Positions 29,251 through 39,880 of a stretch of DNA of 64,000 nt are shown one piece after another. The notes under the pieces are model-generated. The model was given only the letters and a program-made list of their open reading frames with translations. It did not search any database and was not told the origin of the DNA. This DNA is from Amphritea sp. 1_MG-2023 (lineage in GTDB: Bacteria; Pseudomonadota; Gammaproteobacteria; Pseudomonadales; Balneatricaceae). How positions within the stretch are numbered: position 1 is the first letter of the stretch; each line of letters starts with the position of its first letter. The translations under genes were made by a program, and so were the position numbers. Where the stretch lies: NCBI RefSeq assembly GCF_030547545.1, contig NZ_JAUOQE010000015.1:1-64000 (forward strand). Reading direction: 5' to 3'.

Positions 29251-30867
29251 TTAATGACGTAGATGCCGCAGTCGCATCCCCATTCCTGCCAATACCAGCA
29301 GATAAATAACGCCTCCGCCCGCCACCAGAATAGTCATCTGAGTGACTCGCTGCCATAGCGTAAACCCTAACCACTGCTCCGGTGTACCGGCTAGCAACAA
29401 CAGAAACGCAATCATTGCCGTATTCGCTAACGCCATGCGGACAAGCCAACGCAACCAACCCGACTGCCAGCAGAACACGCCCTCTTTAAGTAAACCACGC
29501 AACAACAAGCCAGCATTCAAAAAGGCCGACAGGGTCGTCGCCAACGCCAAACCGACATGATCCAACGGCCAAATCAGTAATAGATTTAAGCCCATATTAA
29601 CGACCATCGCATAGATACCAATCTTCACCGGCGTTTTGGTATCTTGACGAGAATAATAACCTGGCGCCAATACTTTAATCAGCATGAAGGCCAACAACCC
29701 ACAGGCATAGGCACGCAAACTCATCGCCGCCATGCTGACATCGTGATCGGTCATCTCACCATAATGAAACAACGTTGCCAACAACGGCTCAGCCAACACC
29801 AATAGCGCCATCGCAGCCGGCAAACCAATCAACAAAACCATTCGCATCGCCCAATCGAGGGTGCGCGAGAAATGCTCGGTACTTTTCTCAGCATGCTTAC
29901 GCGATAAACTCGGCAAAATAACCGTGGCGATCGCAATACCAAACACCCCTAACGGCAATTCCGCTAAACGATCAGAATAATATAACCACGAGACACTCCC
30001 TGTTTGTAGAAAAGAGGCCAACAAGGTATCGAGCAGCAGATTAATCTGACTCACCGACACGCCAAACAACGCCGGAATCATCAACTTAAGAATCCGCTTC
30101 ACGCCCTCATCCTGAAACCCCAGCTTAGGCGCAGGTAATAACTGCAGTCGCCAAAGAAACGGCATCTGAAATAATAATTGCACCGAGCCTGCAATCAATA
30201 CACCGAAAGCTAACGCCATCACCGGCTGTTCAAATAACGGCTGCATCCAGATAGCCGCGCCAATCAATGACAGATTCAATAACACAGGGGTAAACGCCGG
30301 CACCGCAAAGCGCTCATAACTATTAAGAATGCTACCTGCCAGGGCCGTTAAGGAGATCAACAATAGATAGGGAAAGGTATAGCGCAACATATCCACGGCC
30401 AAACCATAACGCAGCGGATCATGCAGATAAAACCCAGGCGCAAAGATGGCGGCTAACACGGGAGCCCCCAACACCCCTAGCGCGGTCACGGCAACCAATA
30501 CTACGCCGAGACTTCCCGCCACTCGATCAACCAGCTGTTTCACTGCCGCCAGATCTTTGAGACTGCGATATTCAGATAACACCGGCACAAACGCCTGAGA
30601 GAAAGCCCCCTCAGCAAACAGTCGCCGCAAAAAGTTAGGAATTTTAAACGCCACAAAAAACGCATCGGCACTGCTTCCCGCACCAAAATAGTTAGCCACG
30701 ACCACATCACGCATCAAACCTAGCACGCGTGATAGCATCGTCATCATGCCGACCAGAGCGCTCGAGCGTAATAAACTGCGAGACCTCGGCGGCTTATCCT
30801 GAGGGGGTTGATCGGGCTGCGGGCTAATCGATTCAGCCCCTGCTGATGGCGGTTCTGTTCTGCTCAA
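29251..30867 (-). CDS. murJ: Lipid II flippase MurJ
   Basis: Polytopic inner-membrane flippase (14 segments) that moves lipid II to the periplasmic face for murein synthesis. MTMLSRVLGLMRDVVVANYFGAGSSADAFFVAFKIPNFLRRLFAEGAFSQAFVPV is the hallmark N-terminal region. The best frame starts with TTG at 30867 (AGGA 9 bases upstream). This gives about 30 extra cytoplasmic residues rich in Pro, Ser and Gln before SLLRSSALVG, where the E. coli protein begins. No in-frame ATG or GTG was found in that stretch. Confidence 0.95.
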   Translation of the reverse strand: MSRTEPPSAGAESISPQPDQPPQDKPPRSRSLLRSSALVGMMTMLSRVLGLMRDVVVANYFGAGSSADAFFVAFKIPNFLRRLFAEGAFSQAFVPVLSEYRSLKDLAAVKQLVDRVAGSLGVVLVAVTALGVLGAPVLAAIFAPGFYLHDPLRYGLAVDMLRYTFPYLLLISLTALAGSILNSYERFAVPAFTPVLLNLSLIGAAIWMQPLFEQPVMALAFGVLIAGSVQLLFQMPFLWRLQLLPAPKLGFQDEGVKRILKLMIPALFGVSVSQINLLLDTLLASFLQTGSVSWLYYSDRLAELPLGVFGIAIATVILPSLSRKHAEKSTEHFSRTLDWAMRMVLLIGLPAAMALLVLAEPLLATLFHYGEMTDHDVSMAAMSLRAYACGLLAFMLIKVLAPGYYSRQDTKTPVKIGIYAMVVNMGLNLLLIWPLDHVGLALATTLSAFLNAGLLLRGLLKEGVFCWQSGWLRWLVRMALANTAMIAFLLLLAGTPEQWLGFTLWQRVTQMTILVAGGGVIYLLVLAGMGMRLRHLRH

Positions 30868-30997
30868 TGCTCTGCTTTCCTGCCAGCGAAAATGAATTGT
30901 GGCTGATAATACCGATTAAGTCCTCAAAATGCTTGCGCAAACCAAGCCGCAACGCAATAAGAACACCCCTGCCAGCGACTTAATTAACACTTAGCTA

Positions 30998-31026
30998 TTG
31001 ACACTAGCGCCACAAACATGAATAAT
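30998..31026 (+). promoter_or_regulatory. rpsT promoter
   Basis: TTGACA (30998-31003), a 17-bp spacer and AATAAT (31021-31026): near-consensus sigma-70 elements about 110 bases before rpsT. The rest of the 30868-31134 gap shows nothing clear. Confidence 0.8.
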
Positions 31027-31134
31027 CTCGCGTCTTAATTTTAGATGCCCAACAGTTCAATAATGAACCATGGACGTCTCAATATCGATTATTTTATATC
31101 GATCAACTTTTACACTGTTTAGAGGAGTCGGATT

Positions 31135-31401
31135 GTGGCAAATTCCGCAGGATCCCGTAAACGCGCTCGCCAAGCCGAGACGCGCCGTCAAAATAACGCG
31201 AGCCTGCGTTCCATGGTTCGCACTTACGTTAAAAGAGTTGCAGTTGCTATTGAAGCAGGCGATCACGCTGCTGCAACAGCTGCTTTCGTTACCGCTCAGC
31301 CATTAATGGATAGCGCAGTAACCAAAGGCATCTTCAACAAAAACCAGGTTGCTCGCAAAAAGAGCCGCCTGAACGCCTCTATCAAGAAGCTAGCTGCCTA
31401 A
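31135..31401 (+). CDS. rpsT: 30S ribosomal protein S20
   Basis: Small basic protein of 88 residues binding 16S rRNA: MANSAGSRKRARQAETRRQNNASLRSMVRTYVKRV. It begins with GTG, preceded by AGAGGAG. Non-AUG starts are known for rpsT (UUG in E. coli) and linked to its autogenous control. Divergent from murJ, as in Pseudomonas. Confidence 0.98.
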   Translation: MANSAGSRKRARQAETRRQNNASLRSMVRTYVKRVAVAIEAGDHAAATAAFVTAQPLMDSAVTKGIFNKNQVARKKSRLNASIKKLAA

Positions 31402-31423
31402 TCTCTTCGAGAGACAAGCCATT

Positions 31424-31452
31424 AAAAAAACCGGCCTAGGCCGGTTTTTTTT
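31424..31452. terminator. bidirectional terminator between rpsT and proB
   Basis: CCGGCCTAGGCCGG is a perfect 14-base palindrome flanked by A7 and T8. It gives a strong hairpin with a T-run on either strand for convergent rpsT and proB. Confidence 0.93.
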
Positions 31453-31483
31453 GCTTTAACAAACGATACGGAAAGCAAACCGC

Positions 31484-32608
31484 TTAAACCAAGACCAAAT
31501 TATCTCGATGCACTAACTCCTGCTCACCCACAAACCCCAGCGCCGTTTCGATATATGAACTAGGATGACCGATAATCTTCTGCGCATCCTCAATACCGTA
31601 ATTCACCAAACCTCGAGCAATCGGCCGACCCGACTCATTCGCAATCACCACCATCTCGCCACGAGAAAAAGAACCCGCAACCGCCTTTACGCCCGCCGGC
31701 AAAAGACTCTTACCACGCTCAACCAAGGCTCGCACGGCACCATCATCTAAGATCAATGTACCGCGCGCCTGAAGATGGCCTGCAATCCACTGCTTACGTG
31801 CCGCCATCGGCGACTGCTCCGGCACTAACAGAGTACCCAACTCTTCAGCTTCGCGCAGGCGCAACAAGATATTATCTTCTCGCCCACTGGCAATCACCGT
31901 CACCGCACCGGATCGCGCCGCCAGCTTGGCCGCTCGCACCTTCGTCGCCATGCCACCCTGACCCAAACGACCACCATCGCCAGCCATCGCTACCAATGAC
32001 CGATCCCCCGCCATCGCTTCAGAAATCAACGTCGCGTCCGGATTTGAGCGCGGATCAGCGGTATACAATCCATGCTGATCGGTTAGCAATATCAGCGCAT
32101 CCGCCTCAACCAAGTTAGCCACCAACGCTCCCAAGGTATCATTATCGCCAAAGCGAATCTCTTGAGTCACAACGGTATCATTCTCATTCACTACCGGCAC
32201 AACACCCACCGACAGCAACGTCTTAAGCGTGGCCTGAGCATTCAAATAACGCTTACGATTGGAATGATCTTCATGCGTCAGCAGAATTTGCGCCGTTAAT
32301 GCATCATGTCGCCTAAAATTAGCCTCGTATGCTTGCACCAACCCCATCTGCCCAACAGCGGCGGCCGCCTGAAGCTTATACACTTCATAGGGCCGTTCCT
32401 TCCAACCCAGACGAACAATGCCCTCAGCAATCGAACCAGAGGACACCAGCACGATCTCAACCCCGCTGCGACGTAACTGTGCCAACTGATCGACCCAGCG
32501 ACCGATCGCCACCAAATCCAACCCTGCACCATCATTAGTTAACAATGCACTGCCAATCTTAACAACCCAACGACGGGATGCTTTCAGTCTACTTCGCGCT
32601 GAGCTCAC
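31484..32608 (-). CDS. proB: Glutamate 5-kinase
   Basis: First enzyme of proline synthesis, phosphorylating glutamate. Amino-acid kinase domain ([34 protein letters not shown]) and a C-terminal PUA domain (about 275-355). Length 374 is typical. The start codon is GTG. It lies about 80 bases after obgE; in Pseudomonas the order obg-proB is the same. Confidence 0.97.
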   Translation of the reverse strand: MSSARSRLKASRRWVVKIGSALLTNDGAGLDLVAIGRWVDQLAQLRRSGVEIVLVSSGSIAEGIVRLGWKERPYEVYKLQAAAAVGQMGLVQAYEANFRRHDALTAQILLTHEDHSNRKRYLNAQATLKTLLSVGVVPVVNENDTVVTQEIRFGDNDTLGALVANLVEADALILLTDQHGLYTADPRSNPDATLISEAMAGDRSLVAMAGDGGRLGQGGMATKVRAAKLAARSGAVTVIASGREDNILLRLREAEELGTLLVPEQSPMAARKQWIAGHLQARGTLILDDGAVRALVERGKSLLPAGVKAVAGSFSRGEMVVIANESGRPIARGLVNYGIEDAQKIIGHPSSYIETALGFVGEQELVHRDNLVLV

Positions 32609-32689
32609 GGATCACTACTCTCTCGATAGACCGCTTAAAGGCCACTTCCTTTCCGACCACTTACTGCAGCCAGGCACCTCAAGTCAGTC

Positions 32690-33985
<1,296 letters not shown>

Positions 33986-34000
33986 TTAGCCATTAAAAAC

Positions 34001-34032
34001 AAAAAAAGCCCCGCAACCGCGGAGCTTTTTTA
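34001..34032 (-). terminator. terminator after rpmA
   Basis: AAAAAAGC-C-CCGC pairs with GCGG-A-GCTTTTTT around AACC, with a T-run on the minus strand. It sits between rpmA and obgE, so obgE may also have its own promoter in 33887-34000. Confidence 0.85.
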
Positions 34033-34047
34033 AGTATACAAGCCGTA

Positions 34048-34305
34048 TTAAGCGGTTTCTATCGTAATATACTTACGCTTTTGCGGGCCTTTCACAACAA
34101 ACTTAACAACGCCATCTGCAGTCGCAAACAAAGTATGATCTTTACCCATACCTACGTTTACACCCGCATGGAACTTAGTTCCGCGCTGACGTACCAGAAT
34201 GTTACCAGCCGTTACTACCTGACCACCGAAACGCTTAACACCTAAGCGTTTCGACTCGGAGTCACGACCGTTACGAGTACTACCTGCCGCCTTCTTATGA
34301 GCCAT
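34048..34305 (-). CDS. rpmA: 50S ribosomal protein L27
   Basis: 85-residue protein reaching the peptidyl-transferase centre: [24 protein letters not shown] and [14 protein letters not shown] are the conserved L27 segments. Second gene of rplU-rpmA, 24 bases after rplU. Confidence 0.98.
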   Translation of the reverse strand: MAHKKAAGSTRNGRDSESKRLGVKRFGGQVVTAGNILVRQRGTKFHAGVNVGMGKDHTLFATADGVVKFVVKGPQKRKYITIETA

Positions 34306-34329
34306 TTGTCACTCTCCTATCAAACAGTC

Positions 34330-34641
34330 TTAGGCATTAATGCCAGTGATTTTTACTTCAGTGAAGTGCTGACGGTGACCCATCTGCTTCATGTGATGCT
34401 TACGACGCTTGAACTTCATGATATGAACTTTCTTAGCGCGACCGTGGCTTACAACTTCAGCTGTAACCTTAGCACCTTCAACGACTGGCGCGCCGATTTT
34501 AACATCATCGCCATTCGCAACCAGCAAAACGCGGTCAAATTCAACATTAGCGCCCGCTTCTACAGCCAGCTTTTCCAGTTTCAGCGTATGGCCTTCCTGA
34601 ACTCGGTATTGCTTACCACCGCTCACAATTACTGCGTACAT
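34330..34641 (-). CDS. rplU: 50S ribosomal protein L21
   Basis: 103-residue protein starting [17 protein letters not shown], the standard L21 start. GGAGATTGAA lies just upstream of the ATG at 34641. A longer frame of 8 residues is unlikely. First gene of rplU-rpmA, with a good promoter about 100 bases upstream. Confidence 0.98.
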   Translation of the reverse strand: MYAVIVSGGKQYRVQEGHTLKLEKLAVEAGANVEFDRVLLVANGDDVKIGAPVVEGAKVTAEVVSHGRAKKVHIMKFKRRKHHMKQMGHRQHFTEVKITGINA

Positions 34642-34744
34642 TTCAATCTCCAGTTTAAAACCCACCCTGCTACTAAATAAGACGCCTACTTCAAATGGTT
34701 AAACCATATGGTAGGGAGCGAATTTGGATGGGTTAGGGCGCGAG

Positions 34745-34773
34745 ATTATATAGAAACCTAGGCGACGACTCAA
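34745..34773 (-). promoter_or_regulatory. rplU-rpmA promoter
   Basis: On the minus strand TTGAGT (34768-34773), a 17-bp spacer and TATAAT (34745-34750). It lies back to back with the ispB promoter. Confidence 0.8.
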
Positions 34774-34802
34774 GCATAATCAGAGATAATAACCTTACTT
34801 TC

Positions 34803-34831
34803 TTGACACTCGGATACTCTCCCCCTAGCAT
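34803..34831 (+). promoter_or_regulatory. ispB promoter
   Basis: TTGACA (34803-34808), a 17-bp spacer and TAGCAT (34826-34831). The predicted start near 34838 rules out the ispB start codons further upstream. Confidence 0.75.
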
Positions 34832-34868
34832 GCGCCCATACCCATTGACGAGCCTAGTATCAGTTCAC

Positions 34869-35837
34869 ATGCTGCCACATCAGTTAAATCCAGTTATCGA
34901 ACCGCAATTCGAAGCGGTAAACGAATATATTATCAATCACTTACACTCGGGTGTACCGCTGGTTGAAAAAATCGGACATTACATTGTTGAAAGCGGTGGC
35001 AAGCGGATAAGACCGCTATTAGTGCTATTGGCAGCCAATGCCGTTAACTATAAAGGCAAGCAACATGTTTCTCTGGCCGCGGTCATTGAATTTATTCATA
35101 CCGCGACGCTACTGCATGACGATGTTGTGGATAACTCAGAATTACGCCGCGGCAATGATACCGCTAACGCCAAGTGGGGCAATGCGCCTAGCGTACTCGT
35201 AGGTGACTTTCTTTACTCCCGCTCGTTCCAGATCATGGTAGAGATTGGCAAGATGGATATCATGGCCGTTATCTCTAACGCCACCACCATTATTGCCGAA
35301 GGCGAGGTCATGCAGCTCCTCAATGCCCGCAACCCAGATACCACCGAAGCATCCTATATGCAGGTTATTCTAGGCAAAACCGCGATGCTATTTGAGGCTG
35401 CCACTGAAGTGGGTGCAATTTTGGCCGATGCCAGCAAAGCTGAGCAAGAAGCCTTACGCCTCTACGGCCGACATATCGGCATCGCCTTCCAAATCATCGA
35501 TGATGTTATGGATTATCTGAGCAGCGCCGAAGAGATGGGTAAGAATGTCGGCGACGATCTTGCCGAAGGCAAAGCCACTCTCCCGCTCATCCATGCTATG
35601 CAGCATGGTAGCGAAGAACAACGCACGCTGATCCGTCAAGCGATCCGTAAAGGCGGGCTTGACGATTTACAACCGATTATGGATATCGTCCAGTCTACAG
35701 GCTCTATCGAATACGCCCGTTCTATCGCCTATGCCGAAGCGGATAAAGCGATCGAAGCGCTCGATGCTCTGCCTGAAAGCTCATTCAAACAAACCATGAT
35801 CCAATTAGCCGACCTCGCCGTTAAGCGCAGCAGCTAA
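34869..35837 (+). CDS. ispB: Octaprenyl diphosphate synthase IspB
   Basis: Trans-polyprenyl diphosphate synthase making the ubiquinone side chain. First Asp-rich motif LLHDDVVDNS (about 82), second DDVMD (about 209), and GGKRIRPLLVLLA. Start 34869 (MLPHQLNPVIEPQ) is chosen because the promoter at 34803-34831 lies inside the longer frame; this gives 322 residues against 323 in E. coli. The ribosome site is weak. Divergent from rplU as in E. coli and Pseudomonas. Confidence 0.95.
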   Translation: MLPHQLNPVIEPQFEAVNEYIINHLHSGVPLVEKIGHYIVESGGKRIRPLLVLLAANAVNYKGKQHVSLAAVIEFIHTATLLHDDVVDNSELRRGNDTANAKWGNAPSVLVGDFLYSRSFQIMVEIGKMDIMAVISNATTIIAEGEVMQLLNARNPDTTEASYMQVILGKTAMLFEAATEVGAILADASKAEQEALRLYGRHIGIAFQIIDDVMDYLSSAEEMGKNVGDDLAEGKATLPLIHAMQHGSEEQRTLIRQAIRKGGLDDLQPIMDIVQSTGSIEYARSIAYAEADKAIEALDALPESSFKQTMIQLADLAVKRSS

Positions 35838-35848
35838 AGTTTTATGCG

Positions 35849-35883
35849 TGGCTCACGGCAGAAAATCTGCCTGCCGTGAGCCA
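35849..35883. terminator. long hairpin between ispB and the methyltransferase gene
   Basis: TGGCTCACGGCAG and CTGCCGTGAGCCA form a perfect 13-bp stem with a 9-base loop, 11 bases past ispB and before the convergent gene. There is no T-run, so it may block 3' decay or act with another factor. Confidence 0.55.
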
Positions 35884-35929
35884 TCAAAGCGCATCGATGC
35901 TCGAGCCACGGTCACTTAATTTTGCACCA

Positions 35930-36577
35930 CTACGCAATCGCCATTCGATCTCGCAAGAGATACACCACTTCTGAGCGCTCCGCATCCCGCCTCTCTAAAG
36001 AGACGGAGTGACACCGCTGAATCTCAAATCGCTCACCGTAAAGCTCATGCACTTCCGCTTCTGATACTGCAAACGGCGGCCCCTCGCACCCCTCAAATTC
36101 AAGCGTGATAAGCAGTATTCCCACACCCGCAGGTAATTGTTTGCTGAGCTTTCGCGCATAACGCCGGCGCATCGCTTCAGGGAAGGCAATCAAAGCGGCG
36201 CGATCATAAACCCAGGCGATCGAATTAAATTCATCAACCGGTAGGGCAAAAAAATCACCACAGAGCGTTCGCAGCCCCTCCACTTCGCGACAGGCAAACG
36301 CGCCCTGATACAGCGTGATCGGCACGCTATCGTTACTCGACTGCGCCTGCCAAAAAGCCTCACACGCCTGCGCATTTAACTCAACTCCGGTCACTTCATG
36401 CCCCTGCTCTCGCAACCAGATCATATCGAGACTCTTTCCACATAACGGCACCAGCACCCGCCCTTCACCGGCAGACTGCAACGCTACCCAATAACGTTTT
36501 AACAACGCATTCACTTGTGACTGATGAAAACCGATACGCCCTGTTTCCCACCGCTTATGCCAAAATTCACTGTGCAT
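35930..36577 (-). CDS. tpm: Thiopurine S-methyltransferase
   Basis: SAM-dependent methyltransferase of the TPMT family, 215 residues: FWHKRWETGRIGFHQSQVN, VLVPLCGKSLDMIWLREQGHEVTGVEL and IAWVYDRAALIAFPEAMRRRYA. Bacterial TPMTs methylate selenium and tellurium compounds and thiopurines; the natural substrate is uncertain. The ATG at 36577 is chosen because the family starts MxxxFWHxRW; the longer frame begins at TTG. Confidence 0.9.
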   Translation of the reverse strand: MHSEFWHKRWETGRIGFHQSQVNALLKRYWVALQSAGEGRVLVPLCGKSLDMIWLREQGHEVTGVELNAQACEAFWQAQSSNDSVPITLYQGAFACREVEGLRTLCGDFFALPVDEFNSIAWVYDRAALIAFPEAMRRRYARKLSKQLPAGVGILLITLEFEGCEGPPFAVSEAEVHELYGERFEIQRCHSVSLERRDAERSEVVYLLRDRMAIA

Positions 36578-36714
36578 ACTGCAATAAACTCCCTTAAAAA
36601 CGACCAAATCTATTCGAATCTCTCCTTTTTAATGATACAGGCCGTGATCCCAGACCGCTAAACCGGTATAATCCCTCCGATATTTTGGCTATAAAAAGTG
36701 GATATACAGCTCAA

Positions 36715-37230
36715 ATGACAAATCCTTCCTCATTCAACAGAGAAGAACTCCTTCAGTGTGGTAACGGCGAAATGTTCGGCGAGGGCAATGCCCGTCTACC
36801 TGTCGGCAATATGCTTATGATGGATCGCATCACTATGATCACCGGCGAAGGCGGAAAATATGGCAAAGGCTATATCGAAGCAGAGCTGGATATCCATCCT
36901 GATCTTTGGTTTTTCGACTGCCATTTCCCCACCGATCCCGTTATGCCAGGCTGCTTAGGCCTTGATGCCATGTGGCAGATCGTTGGTTTCTTCCTCGGCT
37001 GGCGTGGCAATAAGGGTCGTGGACGCGCCTTGGGTTGCGGTGAAGTCAAGTTCACCGGCCAAATTCTGCCAACCGCTAAGAAAGTGACCTACCGTATTGA
37101 TCTATCACGGGTTATAGAGCGCAAATTAGTCATGGGCATTGCTGACGGTAGCGTATCCGTCGATGGCCGCGAGATCTATACAGCAAAAGATCTGCGGGTA
37201 GGCCTGTTCGTGTCTACCGATAGCTTCTGA
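36715..37230 (+). CDS. fabA: 3-hydroxydecanoyl-ACP dehydratase/isomerase FabA
   Basis: Introduces the double bond of unsaturated fatty acids at the C10 stage. The active-site His lies in [23 protein letters not shown] (about 70-90), with the partner Asp in GLDAMW. 171 residues against 172 in E. coli. A TATAAT at 36667-36672 may be the -10, with a poor -35. Followed by fabB in the standard fabAB pair. A frame 10 codons longer has no better start. Confidence 0.97.
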   Translation: MTNPSSFNREELLQCGNGEMFGEGNARLPVGNMLMMDRITMITGEGGKYGKGYIEAELDIHPDLWFFDCHFPTDPVMPGCLGLDAMWQIVGFFLGWRGNKGRGRALGCGEVKFTGQILPTAKKVTYRIDLSRVIERKLVMGIADGSVSVDGREIYTAKDLRVGLFVSTDSF

Positions 37231-37308
37231 GTCAACGAAGCATTCAGCGGACATTGCGCCGCGGTAGATCTATACTTACAACGTTTTACTGAATAAAAGA
37301 GGCATCCT

Positions 37309-38526
37309 ATGAGACGTGTCGTTGTTACCGGAATGGGTATCGTATCTTGTCTGGGTACTGATAAAGAAGCCGTCTTGGACTCACTGAAAGAAGGCCGTTC
37401 CGGCATTAAATTTCAGGAAGAGTACAAAGAGCTTGGGTTCCGTAGCCAGGTAGCTGGCAGTATCGATCTAGATTATACCGATCTGATCGACCGTAAACTG
37501 GTTCGTTTCATGGGTGATGCTGCCGCGTACGCCTACCTATCAATGGATCAAGCCATTAAAGATGCTAATCTCAGCGAAGATCAAGTATCCAATGTGCGCA
37601 CCGGACTGATCGCCGGTTCTGGCGGGGCATCATCTGCCGATATCGTCGAAGCCGCCGATATTCTGCGCAGCAAAGGTGTGCGTCGCGTCGGCCCATACCG
37701 AGTTACTCGCACTATGGGGTCAACCGTATCCGCTTGCTTGGCTACGCCCTTTAAGATCAAAGGGATTAACTATTCCATCACTTCTGCCTGCGCCACTAGC
37801 GCCCACTGTATCGGCAACGCGATGGAACAGATTCAGCTAAACAAACAAGATATCGTCTTTGCTGGCGGCGGTGAAGAACTGCACTGGTCACTCAGCATGA
37901 TGTTTGATGCGATGGGTGCCCTGTCTAGCAAATATAACGAGACCCCAGAAAAAGCGTCTCGCGCCTACGATGCCAACCGTGACGGTTTCGTCATCGCTGG
38001 CGGTGGCGGTATGCTGGTATTAGAAGAACTAGAACACGCGAAAGCCCGTGGCGCTAAAATTTACGGCGAACTGGTTGGCTACGGCGCTACTTCTGATGGT
38101 TACGACATGGTTGCACCTTCCGGCGAAGGGGCCGTGCGTTGCATGAAACAAGCGATGGGCACCGTTGATGGCAACATCGACTACATTAACTCCCACGGCA
38201 CATCAACGCCGGCTGGCGATATTCAAGAACTGAAGGCGATGAAAGAAACCTTCGGCTCTGAGATGCCGCCGGTTAGCTCGACTAAGTCTCTCACAGGTCA
38301 CTCTCTGGGTGCTACTGGTGTTCAAGAAGCGATCTATAGCTTACTGATGATGGAAAACAACTTCATCTGCGCATCGGCTAATATCGATGACCTAGATCCT
38401 GCGGCTGAAGGCCTACCTGTTGTCACTGAACGTAAAGACAATGTTGATCTGCAACGTGTTATGTCTAACAGCTTTGGCTTCGGCGGCACCAATTCGACAC
38501 TGGTGTTCCAAAAATTCACTGACTAA
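37309..38526 (+). CDS. fabB: 3-oxoacyl-ACP synthase I FabB
   Basis: Condensing enzyme that elongates the cis-3-decenoyl product of FabA. Catalytic Cys in [12 protein letters not shown] (about 163), His residues in [11 protein letters not shown] (about 297) and [12 protein letters not shown] (about 331). 405 residues. 78 bases after fabA, likely the same operon, then a strong terminator. Confidence 0.97.
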   Translation: MRRVVVTGMGIVSCLGTDKEAVLDSLKEGRSGIKFQEEYKELGFRSQVAGSIDLDYTDLIDRKLVRFMGDAAAYAYLSMDQAIKDANLSEDQVSNVRTGLIAGSGGASSADIVEAADILRSKGVRRVGPYRVTRTMGSTVSACLATPFKIKGINYSITSACATSAHCIGNAMEQIQLNKQDIVFAGGGEELHWSLSMMFDAMGALSSKYNETPEKASRAYDANRDGFVIAGGGGMLVLEELEHAKARGAKIYGELVGYGATSDGYDMVAPSGEGAVRCMKQAMGTVDGNIDYINSHGTSTPAGDIQELKAMKETFGSEMPPVSSTKSLTGHSLGATGVQEAIYSLLMMENNFICASANIDDLDPAAEGLPVVTERKDNVDLQRVMSNSFGFGGTNSTLVFQKFTD

Positions 38527-38551
38527 GCCAGCGCCTTAAAAACAAGACAAT

Positions 38552-38585
38552 AAAAAAACCCGCCATTTACATGAGCGGGTTTTTT
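38552..38585. terminator. bidirectional terminator between fabB and plsC-like gene
   Basis: A7-CCCGC, an 11-base loop and GCGGG-T6, usable on either strand, 26 bases past fabB and 25 before the convergent gene's end. Confidence 0.9.
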
Positions 38586-38609
38586 ATTATTTAGTTAAGC
38601 GTGCCGGCG

Positions 38610-39353
38610 TTAATCATCAATCAGATGCATCGCATGCATCTGTGCTTCTAGCCAGCCAATCGACTCACTGTGAATCTCATCGATGCTCCGCTCCACCGAG
38701 GCAACCGCCGTCCCGATTCGCACCGTCACCGTACCGGGGTATTTAACGTAGCTCTTACCCGGCCAGAATAAACCCGCATCATGCGCCAACGGTACAACCG
38801 GCACTTGCGCACTCGCGGCCAGCATCGCGCCGCCCTTATTAAACTTACCCAGCTTACCCGTTGCAACGCGCGTGCCCTGCGGGAAGATCACCACATTAAT
38901 TCCGTCTTCTAGGCGCGCTTTACCTTGCGTTAGCAGTTGCTTTAACGCGCCTCGGCGCTTACTTCGATCCAACGCGATTGGCTTCAGCATCGCCAACGCC
39001 CAACCGAAGAACGGTATTTTTAATAACTCCTGTTTTAACACCGTGCTCTGCGGACGAATCAAGGTTTGCAAGAACAGTGTTTCCCACTCACTCGAATGAT
39101 TAGCCACCACCACGTATGCCTGCCCTTGTGGTAAGTTTTCGCGACCTTCAATACGATATTTAACGCCGCAACACAGATACAGCCAAGCCATACTGAAATA
39201 GTTCATCAAGGTAAACAGCTTAAACCGAGGGCGAAAGGGCAATGCCCAGCCCACCAGCAAACAAAACGCAGCAAACAGTATTGTTACCGGATAAAAACCG
39301 ATATAAAACAGCGTTGCTCGCAGATACAAAAACAGAGTAGGTTGCCTGATCAT
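38610..39353 (-). CDS. plsC: 1-acyl-sn-glycerol-3-phosphate acyltransferase
   Basis: Membrane acyltransferase of 247 residues that makes phosphatidic acid. The catalytic motif is NHSSEWE, an H-X4-E form of the usual H-X4-D that is also known in other proteobacterial LPA acyltransferases; the second block is FPQGTR and the glycerol-binding block GGAML. Two hydrophobic N-terminal segments anchor it. E. coli plsC and Neisseria nlaA are relatives; the exact lipid is not shown by sequence. Confidence 0.87.
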   Translation of the reverse strand: MIRQPTLFLYLRATLFYIGFYPVTILFAAFCLLVGWALPFRPRFKLFTLMNYFSMAWLYLCCGVKYRIEGRENLPQGQAYVVVANHSSEWETLFLQTLIRPQSTVLKQELLKIPFFGWALAMLKPIALDRSKRRGALKQLLTQGKARLEDGINVVIFPQGTRVATGKLGKFNKGGAMLAASAQVPVVPLAHDAGLFWPGKSYVKYPGTVTVRIGTAVASVERSIDEIHSESIGWLEAQMHAMHLIDD

Positions 39354-39400
39354 CGCCTAGTCACTATCCTTTCCGGTATGAGAATCAATTAATCGCGGCC

Positions 39401-39880
39401 TTAAGGGGTCACTTTCCAGTGTCCCGTTTTACCACCTTTCTTTTCTAACAATTGGATCTCAGAGATAATCATCCCTTTATCAACCGCTTTGCACATATCA
39501 TAAATCGTCAACGCCGCCACGGAAGCGGCCGTCAGCGCCTCCATCTCAACACCGGTCTGACCCGCCAACTTACAGGTCGCTAAAATCAATACCGAATCAG
39601 AATCAGCTTGCGGCAGCAGTTCAAGCGAAACTTTACTCAACATCAATGGGTGACACAATGGAATCAGATCCGCACATCGCTTAGCCGCCTGAATGCCAGC
39701 GATCCTCGCGACGGTTAATACATCGCCCTTTTTATGCTCTCCTGCCGTGATCATGCGCAACGTTTCTGGCTGCATGCTCACCACCGCCTGTGCCGTCGCT
39801 TCTCTATGGGTGACGGCCTTAGCCGACACATCAACCATATTCGCGTTACCCTGCTCATCCAGATGCGTTAGCCGGCTCAT
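39401..39880 (-). CDS. moaC: Cyclic pyranopterin monophosphate synthase MoaC
   Basis: Acts after MoaA in molybdopterin synthesis, forming cyclic pyranopterin monophosphate. 159 residues with [57 protein letters not shown]. Its start overlaps the stop of the preceding acyltransferase gene by four bases (ATGA). Confidence 0.97.
   Translation of the reverse strand: MSRLTHLDEQGNANMVDVSAKAVTHREATAQAVVSMQPETLRMITAGEHKKGDVLTVARIAGIQAAKRCADLIPLCHPLMLSKVSLELLPQADSDSVLILATCKLAGQTGVEMEALTAASVAALTIYDMCKAVDKGMIISEIQLLEKKGGKTGHWKVTP

Noticed and set aside
38610-39353. H-X4-E in place of H-X4-D as a broken active site
   Set aside because: The NH-x-x-x-WE form is known in other proteobacterial LPA acyltransferases, so it is probably functional.
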